Source of the DNA: an uncultured Collinsella sp.
GTDB taxonomy: Bacteria > Actinomycetota > Coriobacteriia > Coriobacteriales > Coriobacteriaceae
Assembly: GCA_902496005.1 (NCBI GenBank)
Contig: CABUZI010000013.1
Span: forward strand, 1 to 24,373
Direction: 5' to 3'
DNA length: 24,373 bases
The position numbers and the translations under genes were made by a program. Every line of letters starts with the position of its first letter. Position 1 is the stretch's first letter. The notes under the pieces were generated by a model that saw only the letters and a program-made list of their open reading frames with translations, was not told the origin of the DNA and did no database searches. Of the stretch, positions 7,866 through 15,550 are shown one piece after another.

Positions 7866-7913
7866 AGCGCGGTGTTCAGACCGAACTGTGCCTCCCGGTG
7901 TGAACACCGCGCT
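7866..7913 (+). promoter_or_regulatory. Hairpin in the ridA leader
   Basis: Arms AGCGCGGTGTTCA (7866-7878) and TGAACACCGCGCT (7901-7913) are a perfect 13-bp inverted repeat with a 22-nt loop, ending 20 nt before the ribosome binding site of ridA. No U-tract follows. It may be an operator dyad or a leader RNA structure. Confidence 0.6.
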
Positions 7914-7946
7914 CACGCTCTCTCAATTGATCGTAAGGAGAAAAAC

Positions 7947-8324
7947 ATGAGCAAGACCGTCGTGTCTTCCGATAACGCACCCGCAGCCATCGGCCCGTAT
8001 TCCCCCGGTATCCAGGCCGGCAACATGGTGTTCCTGTCCGGCCAGCTGGGCATCGATCCCGCGACCGGCAAGATGCCCGAGGGCGTCGAGGCCCAGGCCA
8101 AGCAGTCCCTCGCCAACGTCGAGGCCCTGCTGACCGCTGCCGGCGCTACCTTTGCCGATGTCGTCAAGACCACGGTCTACCTGGCCGACATCGCCGACTT
8201 CGCCGCCGTGAACGAGATCTACGCCTCCAAGTTTGAGGCCCCGTTCCCCGCGCGCAGCGCCTTCCAGGTTGCCGCCCTTCCGGCTGGCGGTCTGGTCGAG
8301 ATCGAGGTCGTTGCCGCTCTCTAA
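7947..8324 (+). CDS. ridA: RidA family reactive enamine/imine deaminase
   Basis: This 125-aa protein hydrolyses 2-aminoacrylate and related enamines released by PLP-dependent lyases and dehydratases, protecting other PLP enzymes. The family blocks are present: AIGPYSPGIQAGNMVFLSGQ at 14-33, the conserved Arg103 in PFPARSAFQV that binds the substrate carboxylate, and the C-terminal VEIEVVAAL. The length is typical of the family, which forms trimers. The ATG at 7947 follows TAAGGAG by 6 nt; an in-frame extension upstream to 7872 has no ribosome site and runs through a hairpin, so it is rejected. It is a single-gene unit with its own terminator. It sits at the edge of the purine block, where a 2-aminoacrylate source (YgeX, encoded elsewhere) would make sense, but this link is inference. 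Confidence 0.95.
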   Translation: MSKTVVSSDNAPAAIGPYSPGIQAGNMVFLSGQLGIDPATGKMPEGVEAQAKQSLANVEALLTAAGATFADVVKTTVYLADIADFAAVNEIYASKFEAPFPARSAFQVAALPAGGLVEIEVVAAL

Positions 8325-8354
8325 GGCGTTGGCCACAACTAAACATGACATGCA

Positions 8355-8394
8355 AAAAGACCCTGCAGCGCGTGCGAGCTGCAGGGTCTTTTAT
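8355..8394. terminator. Bidirectional intrinsic terminator between ridA and the regulator
   Basis: Arms 8355-8368 and 8379-8392 are perfect complements (14 bp, including the flanking A4/T4) around a 10-nt loop. A-rich and T-rich flanks on both sides allow it to end both ridA (+) and the convergent regulator (-). Confidence 0.92.
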
Positions 8395-8436
8395 CAAGTG
8401 ACGGATCGCTTGTGGAGCCGCACTCCATTTTGCTCG

Positions 8437-9093
8437 TTAGCCTTCCTTGCGGACTTTTTGCAGGTAGCGGTAGACGCTGGGCTCAGAGATGCCCAGCGCG
8501 GCGGCGGCGCAGGCCACGGCGCCCTTGAGCATGAACACCCCGTTACCGTTGAGGTGGCGAATGACGTCCACGCGGTCGCTCTGACCAAGCGACGCTACAT
8601 CCAGCCCGCGCGCGCTCAGCAACTCGGCAATGCTGCGGTCGATGAGCTCCTGTGTAGACTCCGAAAGGCTTTCGACCTCGATAGGGGCGGGCTCCGTGCG
8701 CGTCGGCGCCGCGTCGAAGCATGCCATGAGCTGCTGCGCCATGGCGTTGATGGAGCGCACGGTCGAGAGGTCGGTGTTGACGCAGAGCATACCGACGATC
8801 TCGTCATTCTCGCGGATAAAGTACGTCGCCGACTCCAGCGTCTTGCCACCGGCACCGCGCCCCTCGTAGCCCGTAATAAACGGCAGGTCGCGATACTTGG
8901 CGTCGTGCATGATCTTGAGTGCCAGATCGGTGGCGGGGCCGCCGACCTTGCGGCCGCTCACGATGCCGTTGCGAATATCGACGATGGCGTGGTCGGGATC
9001 CGAGAAATCGTGCAGCACGATTTCGCTGTTCTTACCGAGTATCTGCTCCAGGAAATCGACCATCGGCAAAAAGCGACGTACGGTCTCGTTCAC
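8437..9093 (-). CDS. YheO/DauR-type PAS-like domain regulator with C-terminal helix-turn-helix
   Basis: This is a 218-aa transcription factor. The N-terminal YheO-like PAS region (about 1-125) contains LPMVDFLEQILGKNSEIVLH, DPDHAIVDIRNG and a TYFIRENDEIVGMLCVNTD block. The C-terminal helix-turn-helix region ends with AAAALGISEPSVYRYLQKVR. Known relatives (DauR) respond to amino acids, but the ligand here is unknown. I chose the GTG at 9091-9093 because AAGGAG lies 6 nt upstream and the conserved domain starts right after (VNETVRRFLPMVDF). An upstream in-frame ATG would add 47 residues of unrelated sequence. It is transcribed divergently from the purine permease and convergently with ridA, so it is the leading candidate controller of the purine block. 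Confidence 0.88.
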   Translation of the reverse strand: MNETVRRFLPMVDFLEQILGKNSEIVLHDFSDPDHAIVDIRNGIVSGRKVGGPATDLALKIMHDAKYRDLPFITGYEGRGAGGKTLESATYFIRENDEIVGMLCVNTDLSTVRSINAMAQQLMACFDAAPTRTEPAPIEVESLSESTQELIDRSIAELLSARGLDVASLGQSDRVDVIRHLNGNGVFMLKGAVACAAAALGISEPSVYRYLQKVRKEG

Positions 9094-9226
9094 GGGCAAC
9101 TCCTTGGGGTGAAATCGGAAATGTTCATAACAATTTTTTCTCATGGTAACACGCTGTCCACCATCTCGTATATCCGCAGGTACATTGCGTAATGCAGACG
9201 AACGGTAGGAATTTAGCGGTAAACGG

Positions 9227-9255
9227 TTGACCAAAAGAAAAGTTAGATGTTATTT
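9227..9255 (+). promoter_or_regulatory. Possible distal promoter upstream of the purine permease
   Basis: TTGACC (9227-9232) is followed 17 bp later by TTATTT (9250-9255), or by TATTTT at 18 bp. The -35 is good and the -10 weak. It would give a leader of about 180 nt for the permease, and it lies in the divergent region shared with the regulator gene. Confidence 0.35.
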
Positions 9256-9329
9256 TGACCAGACACTTTCCTGACCTGCGGAAATGCGTTATTTCAGCTG
9301 AAGAATGGTCTGATAACAAAAAATTATTA

Positions 9330-9358
9330 TTGAGAATGAGAATCATCTTTAATACGAT
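9330..9358 (+). promoter_or_regulatory. Probable permease promoter overlapped by a Fur-box-like operator
   Basis: TTGAGA (9330-9335) and TACGAT (9353-9358) are separated by 17 bp. The sequence from 9331 to 9350 lies mostly in the spacer. TGAGAATGAGAATCA (9331-9345) matches the 7-1-7 Fur consensus TGATAATNATTATCA at 11 of 14 defined positions, and 9332-9350 matches the 19-bp Fur box at 14 positions. A repressor bound here would block RNA polymerase. Whether this organism's Fur-family protein binds it is untested. Confidence 0.5.
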
Positions 9359-9445
9359 ATGCAATGAAGGCACAACCTCAACCCCGCACTGCGTCACAAT
9401 AGAGCGTCAGATGCGAAAACAACTACTTCGAGGATTGGTGGTCAA

Positions 9446-10840
9446 ATGACCCAGGAGACGGTTACGAACGGCACTGAAGCCCTGTTCACTCGCGAAGGCA
9501 TGCCTCCCGTTAAGGAAATGATCCCGTGTGCCCTTCAGCACGTACTGGCATCGTTTGCCGGCATCATTACCCCGGCGGTCATCATGGCCGGCGTCTACGG
9601 CTTTAATAGCCAGCAGAGTACCGACATCATCCAGGTCGCGCTCATTCTTTCGGCGATCGACACGGCCCTTCAGGCCTTCGCTCCCTTCCGTCGCATCGGC
9701 GGCGGCCTGCCCATCGTCATGGGCGTTTCGTTCGCGTTCCTGCCGGCCCTGCAGGCCATGGGTGCCTCGGGCTTTAGCTTTGGTGCGCTGCTGGGTGGCG
9801 AGATCGTCGGCGGCGCCGTCGCGGTCCTCTTTGGTCTGGCCTACAGCAAGATCAAGTGGCTGTTCCCGCCCGTCGTGACCGGTACGGTCATCTTCTCCAT
9901 CGGCGTTTCGCTGTATCCCACGGCCGTCAAGTATATGGCCGGCGGTATGGGTACGCCGCTGTGGGGCACCCCGCAGGCCTGGTGCGTCGCTCTTATCACC
10001 TTCGCCGTGGTCTTTGCGCTCGCCAACTTTGGCAAGGGCACGCTCAAGCTGGGATCCGTGTTCTTTGGCATGATCGTTGGCATGATCGTCTCCATCCCCT
10101 TTGGCATGATCGACTTCTCCAGCGTCGCCACCGCTCAGGTCTTCGCTCTTCCCAAGCTCATGCCCTACGCGCTCGAGTTTGATCCCGAGGTCTGCATTAC
10201 CCTCGCCGTCGTGTTCCCCATGGTTGCCATCCAGGTTATCGGTGACGTCTCCGCCGCCTGCCTGGGCTCCATCGACCGTATGCCCACCGAGCGCGAGCTC
10301 TCCGGCGCTATCGTGTCCCAGGGCCTCACCTCTATGGTCGGCGGTCTGCTGGGCGGTCTTCCCACCAGCGCCCTTGGCCAGAACGTGGGCATCATCTGCT
10401 CCAACAAGGTCGTCAACAAGTGGGTCTTTGTGATCATTGCGGCCGTCTTTGCCATCGCCGGTCTGTTCCCGCAGCTCTCTGCCGTCCTTTCCGCTATCCC
10501 GCAGCCCGTCATCGGCGGCGCGACCGTCGGCGTCTTTGGCACCATCACCATGAACGGCGTGCGCATGTTCACCCGCGAGGGCCTCACGCAGCGCACCACC
10601 ACCATCGTCGGTACCTCCGTCGTCTTTGGCCTGGGTATCTGGATGGCCAGCGGTTGCCTTGCCGGTGAGGGTATGCCCACCTGGGTGCCCACCGTCATCG
10701 GCTCCAATGCCGTAACCCCCACCGCCATCATGGCCATTGTCCTTAACCTGATCCTTCCGCAGACGCCGGTCGTGGCTCAGCACATCGATGCTGCCAAGGA
10801 CGCTGCCGTGGATCTGGTCTTGCCCGAGAGCAAGAAGTAA
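9446..10840 (+). CDS. NCS2 family nucleobase permease (uracil-xanthine/urate type)
   Basis: This 464-aa inner-membrane protein with about 14 expected helices is of the NAT/NCS2 family that imports xanthine, urate or uracil with protons. Family blocks are ALQHVLASFAGIITPAVIMA at about 28-48, the FRRIGGGLPIVMGVSFAF region near 80, and the NAT signature as GQNVGIICSNK around 311-321 (consensus Q-N-x-G-x4-T-[RKG], with an Asn in place of the Thr). VIGDVSAACLGSI supplies the conserved TM8 acidic region. The ATG at 9446 has AGGATTGGTGG upstream. It leads the ssnA-ygfK-ferredoxin-xdh series on the same strand, so xanthine or urate is the likely cargo (inference from context). The 3' gap to ssnA is about 195 nt and contains several hairpins, so ssnA may be separately controlled. 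Confidence 0.92.
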   Translation: MTQETVTNGTEALFTREGMPPVKEMIPCALQHVLASFAGIITPAVIMAGVYGFNSQQSTDIIQVALILSAIDTALQAFAPFRRIGGGLPIVMGVSFAFLPALQAMGASGFSFGALLGGEIVGGAVAVLFGLAYSKIKWLFPPVVTGTVIFSIGVSLYPTAVKYMAGGMGTPLWGTPQAWCVALITFAVVFALANFGKGTLKLGSVFFGMIVGMIVSIPFGMIDFSSVATAQVFALPKLMPYALEFDPEVCITLAVVFPMVAIQVIGDVSAACLGSIDRMPTERELSGAIVSQGLTSMVGGLLGGLPTSALGQNVGIICSNKVVNKWVFVIIAAVFAIAGLFPQLSAVLSAIPQPVIGGATVGVFGTITMNGVRMFTREGLTQRTTTIVGTSVVFGLGIWMASGCLAGEGMPTWVPTVIGSNAVTPTAIMAIVLNLILPQTPVVAQHIDAAKDAAVDLVLPESKK

Positions 10841-10857
10841 CCAATTCGGTGCTATTC

Positions 10858-10930
10858 GTCGGCGGGCGCATCGCCTCGTCCGCCGACGTCATGCGGTGCC
10901 AAGCCGCACTTCAAAGGGTTTGTCCCTTTG
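10858..10930 (+). other. Three successive hairpins after the permease gene
   Basis: Stems are 10858-10865 with 10880-10887 (GTCGGCGG/CCGCCGAC), 10892-10896 with 10904-10908 (TGCGG/CCGCA), and 10912-10918 with 10924-10930 (CAAAGGG/CCCTTTG). The first could end permease mRNA by structure, but none is followed by a U-run. Confidence 0.5.
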
Positions 10931-10981
10931 GTGAAGCGTTGACGGGAGAGGGCCCGTTTCCGGTGTAGGCCGGCGCTTCGC
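10931..10981 (+). promoter_or_regulatory. Predicted three-way-junction structure in the ssnA leader
   Basis: P1 pairs GTGAAGCG (10931-10938) with CGCTTCGC (10974-10981), with one G-U. P2 pairs ACGGG (10942-10946) with CCCGT (10953-10957). P3 pairs CCGG (10960-10963) with CCGG (10970-10973). It ends 55 nt before the ssnA start codon. The layout is riboswitch-like, but the base-paired segments are short and the region is GC-rich, so chance pairing is possible. It does not match the purine riboswitch core I know. Confidence 0.35.
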
Positions 10982-11035
10982 ACTCCGCCATGTCAGAGGT
11001 GTCAAACCCCGCCCCTGATGTTGAAGGGAGCATTT

Positions 11036-12391
11036 ATGCTTCTGGTCGCTAACGGTTCCGTCTTTACCCGCAATGCTCAGGCCCCGTTCATTCCAAACGG
11101 TGCGGTCGCCATTGACGGAGATACGATCGTCGAAGTAGGTCCCGAGTGCGAGCTCAAGGCCAAGTACCCGGATGCCGAGTACGTCGATGCCCAGGGCAAC
11201 CTCATCATGCCCGGACTCATCAACTGCCACACCCACATCTACTCGGGTCTGGCCCGCGGCCTTGCCATTAAGGGCTGCAACCCCACCAACTTCCTGGAGA
11301 ATCTCGAGCAGCAGTGGTGGAAGATCGACGACAATCTGACGCTCGACGGCACCAAGGCAAGCGCCTATGCCACGATTCTGGACTCCATTCGCGATGGTGT
11401 CACCACGATCTTCGACCACCACGCGAGCTTCTGCGAGATCCCGGGAAGCCTCTTTACCATTAAGGATGCAGCTCAGGAGCTGGGCATGCGTTCGTGCCTG
11501 TGCTACGAGGTCTCCGATCGCCGCGGCCAGGAAAAATGCGACCAGGCCATTGCCGAGAACGCCGAATTTGCCCAGTGGGCCGCCAAGGAGCGTCGCGACA
11601 ACGACAACCACATGATCGCTGCCATGTTTGGCGGACATGCCACCTTTACACTTTCGGACGAGACCATGGATAAGATGGCCGAGGCCAACAACGGCCTGAC
11701 CGGCTTCCACATCCATGTGTGCGAGGGCATGAACGACGTGTGGGATTCCCGCCTCAACCGCGGTGGTATCAGCCCCGTCGAGCGCCTGCTGCAGCACAAC
11801 CTGCTGGGTCCCGACACCATGCTCGGCCACTGCATCCACGTGACGCCTGCCGAGATGGATATCGTCAAGGAGTCCGGCACTTGGCTCGTCAACAACCCCG
11901 AATCTAATATGGGCAACGCCGTGGGCTGCGCCCCCGTGCTCGAGTTCTTCCGCCGCGGCATTCCCGTGTGCATGGGCACAGACGCCTACACCCACGATAT
12001 GCTCGAGAGCCTTAAGGTCTTCCTGATCATTCAGCGCCACAACGCCGCCATGCCCAACGTGGGCTGGTGCGAGGCCATGACCATGCTGTTCGAGAACAAC
12101 GCCAAGATGGCGAGCAAGTACTTCGATCGCAAGCTCGGTGTGCTCGAGGCCGGCGCTGCCGCCGACGTCATCGTCATGGACTACAAGCCCTTTACGCCGC
12201 TGAGCGAGGAGAATATCGACGGCCACATGCTCTTTGGCATGATGGGCAAAAACTGCCGCACCACCATCATCAACGGCCGCGTCCTGTACAAGGATCGCGA
12301 GTTCGTTGGGATTGATGAGGAAAAGATCAACGCGTGGACCATGGCTGAGTCCAAGAAGCTCTGGAGCACGCTCAACGATCGCGCCTACTAA
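11036..12391 (+). CDS. ssnA: SsnA-type amidohydrolase/aminohydrolase
   Basis: This 451-aa cytosolic metal-dependent hydrolase belongs to the amidohydrolase superfamily. Metal ligands are visible: HTH at residues 65-67 in LINCHTHIYSGLARG, His225/His227 in GFHIHVCEG, His265 in LGHCIHVT, and Asp316 in MGTDAYTHD. The length and these blocks match SsnA, a member of the conserved purine/selenium-associated set with YgfK and a molybdenum hydroxylase. Its proposed role is hydrolysis of an amino or amide group on a purine-derived intermediate; the true substrate is not deducible here. The ATG at 11036 was chosen over one at 11018 because GAAGGGAG lies 5 nt before it and conserved sequence (LLVANGSVFTRN) begins directly. 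ygfK follows after about 150 nt on the same strand. Confidence 0.92.
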   Translation: MLLVANGSVFTRNAQAPFIPNGAVAIDGDTIVEVGPECELKAKYPDAEYVDAQGNLIMPGLINCHTHIYSGLARGLAIKGCNPTNFLENLEQQWWKIDDNLTLDGTKASAYATILDSIRDGVTTIFDHHASFCEIPGSLFTIKDAAQELGMRSCLCYEVSDRRGQEKCDQAIAENAEFAQWAAKERRDNDNHMIAAMFGGHATFTLSDETMDKMAEANNGLTGFHIHVCEGMNDVWDSRLNRGGISPVERLLQHNLLGPDTMLGHCIHVTPAEMDIVKESGTWLVNNPESNMGNAVGCAPVLEFFRRGIPVCMGTDAYTHDMLESLKVFLIIQRHNAAMPNVGWCEAMTMLFENNAKMASKYFDRKLGVLEAGAAADVIVMDYKPFTPLSEENIDGHMLFGMMGKNCRTTIINGRVLYKDREFVGIDEEKINAWTMAESKKLWSTLNDRAY

Positions 12392-12405
12392 TTACAAGTA
12401 GATTC

Positions 12406-12441
12406 ACGCGCGTCGGATGTTTCGCCGCATCCGGCGCGCGT
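12406..12441 (+). other. Strong hairpin between ssnA and ygfK
   Basis: Arms 12406-12419 and 12428-12441 pair over 14 bp with one G-U, around an 8-nt loop. There is no U-run after it, so processing, stabilisation or Rho-linked effects are more likely than intrinsic termination. A second hairpin (GCCCG at 12496-12500 region with CGGGC near 12515-12519) precedes the ygfK ribosome site. Confidence 0.6.
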
Positions 12442-12539
12442 ATAGGCGGCCTCCGCGGGGTCGCCGGCGCTGTGCTAGCACTACACCGTATTTGCGCCCG
12501 CCGCGCGGTCTCGCCGGGCGTTACAGAGAGGAGCTCATT

Positions 12540-15539
12540 ATGAGCGACATCATGAGGCCGATCCCGTTTTCGCAGCTGATGAACTGGATCATCGAGGAGC
12601 ACAAGACTCAGGGCGCCGTCTTTGGCGTGCGCAAGATGGTCACGACCAACCAGGAGGGTGCGCTTCCCATTTTTGACGAGCGTATCGAGACTCCGTTTGG
12701 CCCGGCCGCCGGTCCCAACACGCAGCTTGCCCAGAACATCGTGGCCTCTTATGTGGCCGGTTCCCGCTTCTTTGAGCTTAAGACCGTTCAGGTTATGGAC
12801 GGCGAGGAGCTCTCCAAGTGCGTTAACAAGCCCTGTATCGTGGCACAGGACGAGTGCTACAACTGCGAGTGGTCGACCGAGCTCGAGGTTCCGCAGGCCT
12901 TTGCCGAGTACGTGAAGGCATGGTTCGCCTGCCACCTGATCGCTCGCGAGTACGGCCTGGGCAGCCCGGACGGTTTTGTCTTTAACATGTCGGTGGGTTA
13001 TGACCTGGAGGGCATCAAGAGCCCCAAGGTCGACGCCTACATCGAGGGCATGAAGGACGCCAGCGGCTCTGACGTCTGGAACGAGTGCCGCACGTGGGCG
13101 CTCGCTAACCTGGACAAGTTTGAGCATGTCGATGCCGCGTTTGTCGAGTCCATCCCGGCGCGCGTCTCCAACTCCATTACCGAGTCCACGCTGCATGGCT
13201 GCCCGCCGGCGGAGATCGAGCGCATCGCGACCTACCTGATTACCGAGAAGGGTCTCAACACCTACATCAAGTGCAACCCCACGCTGCTGGGCTATGAGTT
13301 TGCCCGCCAGCGTCTGAACGAGCTGGGCTTTGACTACATCGTCTTTGATGACACGCACTTCCGCGAGGACCTGCAGTGGGCCGATGCCGTGCCTATGTTC
13401 GAGCGCCTGATTGCCCTGTGCGCCGAGCGCGGCCTGGAGTTTGGCGTCAAGCTGACCAACACGTTCCCCGTCGACGTGACGAGGAACGAGCTGCCCTCCA
13501 CCGAGATGTACATGTCCGGCCGTTCGCTGTTCTCGCTGACCATCGAGGCTGCCCGCCGCATTACCGAGCAGTTTGATGGCAAACTGCGCATAAGCTACTC
13601 CGGCGGTGCCACGGTCTACAACATCCGCGCCCTGTACGATGCCGGCATTTGGCCCGTCACCCTGGCGACCGACGTGCTCAAGCCCGGTGGCTACGAGCGC
13701 TTTAGCCAGATGGCCGGCGAGTTTACCGACCTGGATGGCAAGCCGTTCGCGGGCGTCTCGCTCGAGGCTGTGACCGCGATCCAGACCGACTCGCTCACCA
13801 ACCCGCTCTACAAGAAGCCGCTGCGCCCGCTACCCGACCGCAAGGTTGCCGGCAAGAGCCCGCTTTCCGACTGCTTTACCACGCCGTGCCGCACGAGCTG
13901 CCCCATCCAGCAGGATATTCCCGCCTACTTGGCGGCTGTTGACGAGGGCCGCTACGAGGACGCACTCAACATCATCATCGAGCGCAACGCCCTGCCGTTC
14001 ATTACCGGCACTATCTGCCCGCATCCCTGCGGCCGTGCCTGCGAGCGTGCGTTCTACGAGCCCGAGGGCGCCCAGATCCGCGCCAGCAAGCTCAAGGCCG
14101 CCCGCGAGGCCATGACCGCCGTGCTGCCCAAGCTGCGCGCCCAGGCCATCGCCAACGACGGCGAGCGCAACGTTGCCGTTATCGGCGGCGGCCCGGCCGG
14201 CCTGGCGACGGCGTTCTTCCTGACGCGCGCTGGCGTGCCCGTCACCATCTTCGAGGCCCGCGATTCGCTCGGCGGCGTGGTCCGTCACGTCATCCCCGAG
14301 TTCCGCATTGCGAGCGATGACATCTCCCACGATGCCGAGCTCTGCCTGGCCTTTGGTGCCAAGGTGCAGCTCAATGCCCGCGTGGAGTCCATTGACGAGC
14401 TCAAGGCCCAGGGCTTTACCGACGTGGTCGTGGCCACCGGCGCCTGGATGCCCGGCTCTGCGGGCCTGGGCGAGGATGCCGAGCTCGACGTGCTGGAGTT
14501 CCTCGAGGCCGCCAAGAGGGGCGAGAAGCTCGAGCTGGGCGAGGACGTCGTGGTCATTGGCGCCGGCAACACCGCCATGGATGCGGCTCGCGTGGCCAAG
14601 CGCCTGGCTGGCGTGAAGAACGTGCGCCTGGTGTATCGCCGCACCAAGAAGCAGATGCCCGCCGACGAGGAAGAGCTTGATCTTGCTCTTGCCGATGGTG
14701 TTGAGTTCTGCGAGCTGCTGGCCCCCAAGGCGCTTAACGGCGCCGTGCTGACCTGCGACGTCATGGAGCTTGGCGAGCCGGATGCAAGCGGCCGTCGCAG
14801 CCCCGTCGCCACGGGCGAGACCGTCGAGCTTTCCGCCACCACGGTGATCTGCGCCGTGGGCGAGGGCATCGATGCCAGCCTGTACGATGCCGCGGGCGTT
14901 GAGCACGACCGTCGCGGCCGCCTTGCCGCCACCTCCACTGGCGTCGAGGGCGTCTGGGCTGCCGGCGACTGCCGTCGCGGTCCTGCCACCGTGGTCGAGG
15001 CTATCGCCGACGCCGCCGAGGTCGCCCGTGCCATCGCCGGTGTGGACTTTAACAAGTACGCCGACTGCAACGAGCAGGCCGGCCGCGAGGACACCTGCTA
15101 CGAGCGCAAGGGGTCGCTGTGCCGCGACAAGCGCAACTGCACCAAGACCCGCTGCCTGGGCTGCGGCTCGGTGTGCGAGGTCTGCTGCGACGTGTGCCCC
15201 AACCGCGCCAACGTGGCAATTAAGGTGCCGGGCCTGGCCAAGCATCAGGTCGTCCATGTCGACGGCATGTGCAACGAGTGCGGCAACTGCGCCGTGTTCT
15301 GCCCCTACCAGGAGGGTCGTCCCTACAAGGACAAGCTCACCCTGTTCTGGAGCGAGCAGGACATGGAGAACTCCGAGAACGAGGGCTTCCTGGCCGTGGA
15401 CGAGGATCACTTTAAGGTCCGCGTCGCCGGCACGGTCCGCACCGTCTCGGTCGATGCCGTCAACACCGGCCTTCCCGAGGCCGTCCGCCTGACTATCAGG
15501 GCCGTGCGCGACAACTATTCGTACCTTCTTAAGAAATAG
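12540..15539 (+). CDS. ygfK: YgfK-type flavin/iron-sulfur oxidoreductase (putative selenate reductase family)
   Basis: This large cytosolic redox protein (999 aa) acts in anaerobic purine metabolism. Residues 1-430 form a dihydropyrimidine/dihydroorotate-dehydrogenase-like barrel region (FGPAAGPNTQLAQNI; ISYSGGATVYNIRALY). Residues about 440-530 form a cysteine-rich domain like that of glutamate synthase small subunits (CFTTPCRTSCPIQQDIPAYL; CPHPCGRACERA). An FAD-binding Rossmann motif GGGPAGLATA lies near 548 and an NAD(P)-binding VIGAGNTAMDAA near 671. The C terminus carries 4Fe-4S ligands (CLGCGSVCEVCCDVCP near 871; CNECGNCAVFCP near 910). The ATG at 12540 follows GAGAGGAG by 6 nt. The family name 'selenate reductase' is historical; in gut purine clusters ygfK is needed for urate or xanthine breakdown. 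The ferredoxin gene starts 11 nt after its stop, so the two are tightly coupled. Confidence 0.94.
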   Translation: MSDIMRPIPFSQLMNWIIEEHKTQGAVFGVRKMVTTNQEGALPIFDERIETPFGPAAGPNTQLAQNIVASYVAGSRFFELKTVQVMDGEELSKCVNKPCIVAQDECYNCEWSTELEVPQAFAEYVKAWFACHLIAREYGLGSPDGFVFNMSVGYDLEGIKSPKVDAYIEGMKDASGSDVWNECRTWALANLDKFEHVDAAFVESIPARVSNSITESTLHGCPPAEIERIATYLITEKGLNTYIKCNPTLLGYEFARQRLNELGFDYIVFDDTHFREDLQWADAVPMFERLIALCAERGLEFGVKLTNTFPVDVTRNELPSTEMYMSGRSLFSLTIEAARRITEQFDGKLRISYSGGATVYNIRALYDAGIWPVTLATDVLKPGGYERFSQMAGEFTDLDGKPFAGVSLEAVTAIQTDSLTNPLYKKPLRPLPDRKVAGKSPLSDCFTTPCRTSCPIQQDIPAYLAAVDEGRYEDALNIIIERNALPFITGTICPHPCGRACERAFYEPEGAQIRASKLKAAREAMTAVLPKLRAQAIANDGERNVAVIGGGPAGLATAFFLTRAGVPVTIFEARDSLGGVVRHVIPEFRIASDDISHDAELCLAFGAKVQLNARVESIDELKAQGFTDVVVATGAWMPGSAGLGEDAELDVLEFLEAAKRGEKLELGEDVVVIGAGNTAMDAARVAKRLAGVKNVRLVYRRTKKQMPADEEELDLALADGVEFCELLAPKALNGAVLTCDVMELGEPDASGRRSPVATGETVELSATTVICAVGEGIDASLYDAAGVEHDRRGRLAATSTGVEGVWAAGDCRRGPATVVEAIADAAEVARAIAGVDFNKYADCNEQAGREDTCYERKGSLCRDKRNCTKTRCLGCGSVCEVCCDVCPNRANVAIKVPGLAKHQVVHVDGMCNECGNCAVFCPYQEGRPYKDKLTLFWSEQDMENSENEGFLAVDEDHFKVRVAGTVRTVSVDAVNTGLPEAVRLTIRAVRDNYSYLLKK

Positions 15540-15550
15540 GCGAGTCTCTT

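Noticed and set aside
7872..7946. Longer N-terminus for RidA.
   Set aside because: The extension crosses a perfect hairpin, has no ribosome site, and the family start (after TAAGGAG) is at 7947.
359..9222. The 12-mer ATTTAGCGGTAA shared by 359-370 and about 9210-9221, each near a TTGACC word.
   Set aside because: By rough count several dozen 12-mer matches are expected by chance in a window this size, and the surrounding bases do not agree.
9094..9234. Longer N-terminus for the YheO-type regulator.
   Set aside because: The added 47 residues are unlike the family and the GTG at 9093 has a clear AAGGAG at the right distance.
9250..9320. Purine riboswitch in the permease leader.
   Set aside because: I tried to pair the segments around GACCAGAC and GGTCTGAT, but they are not complementary and no purine-riboswitch core is visible.
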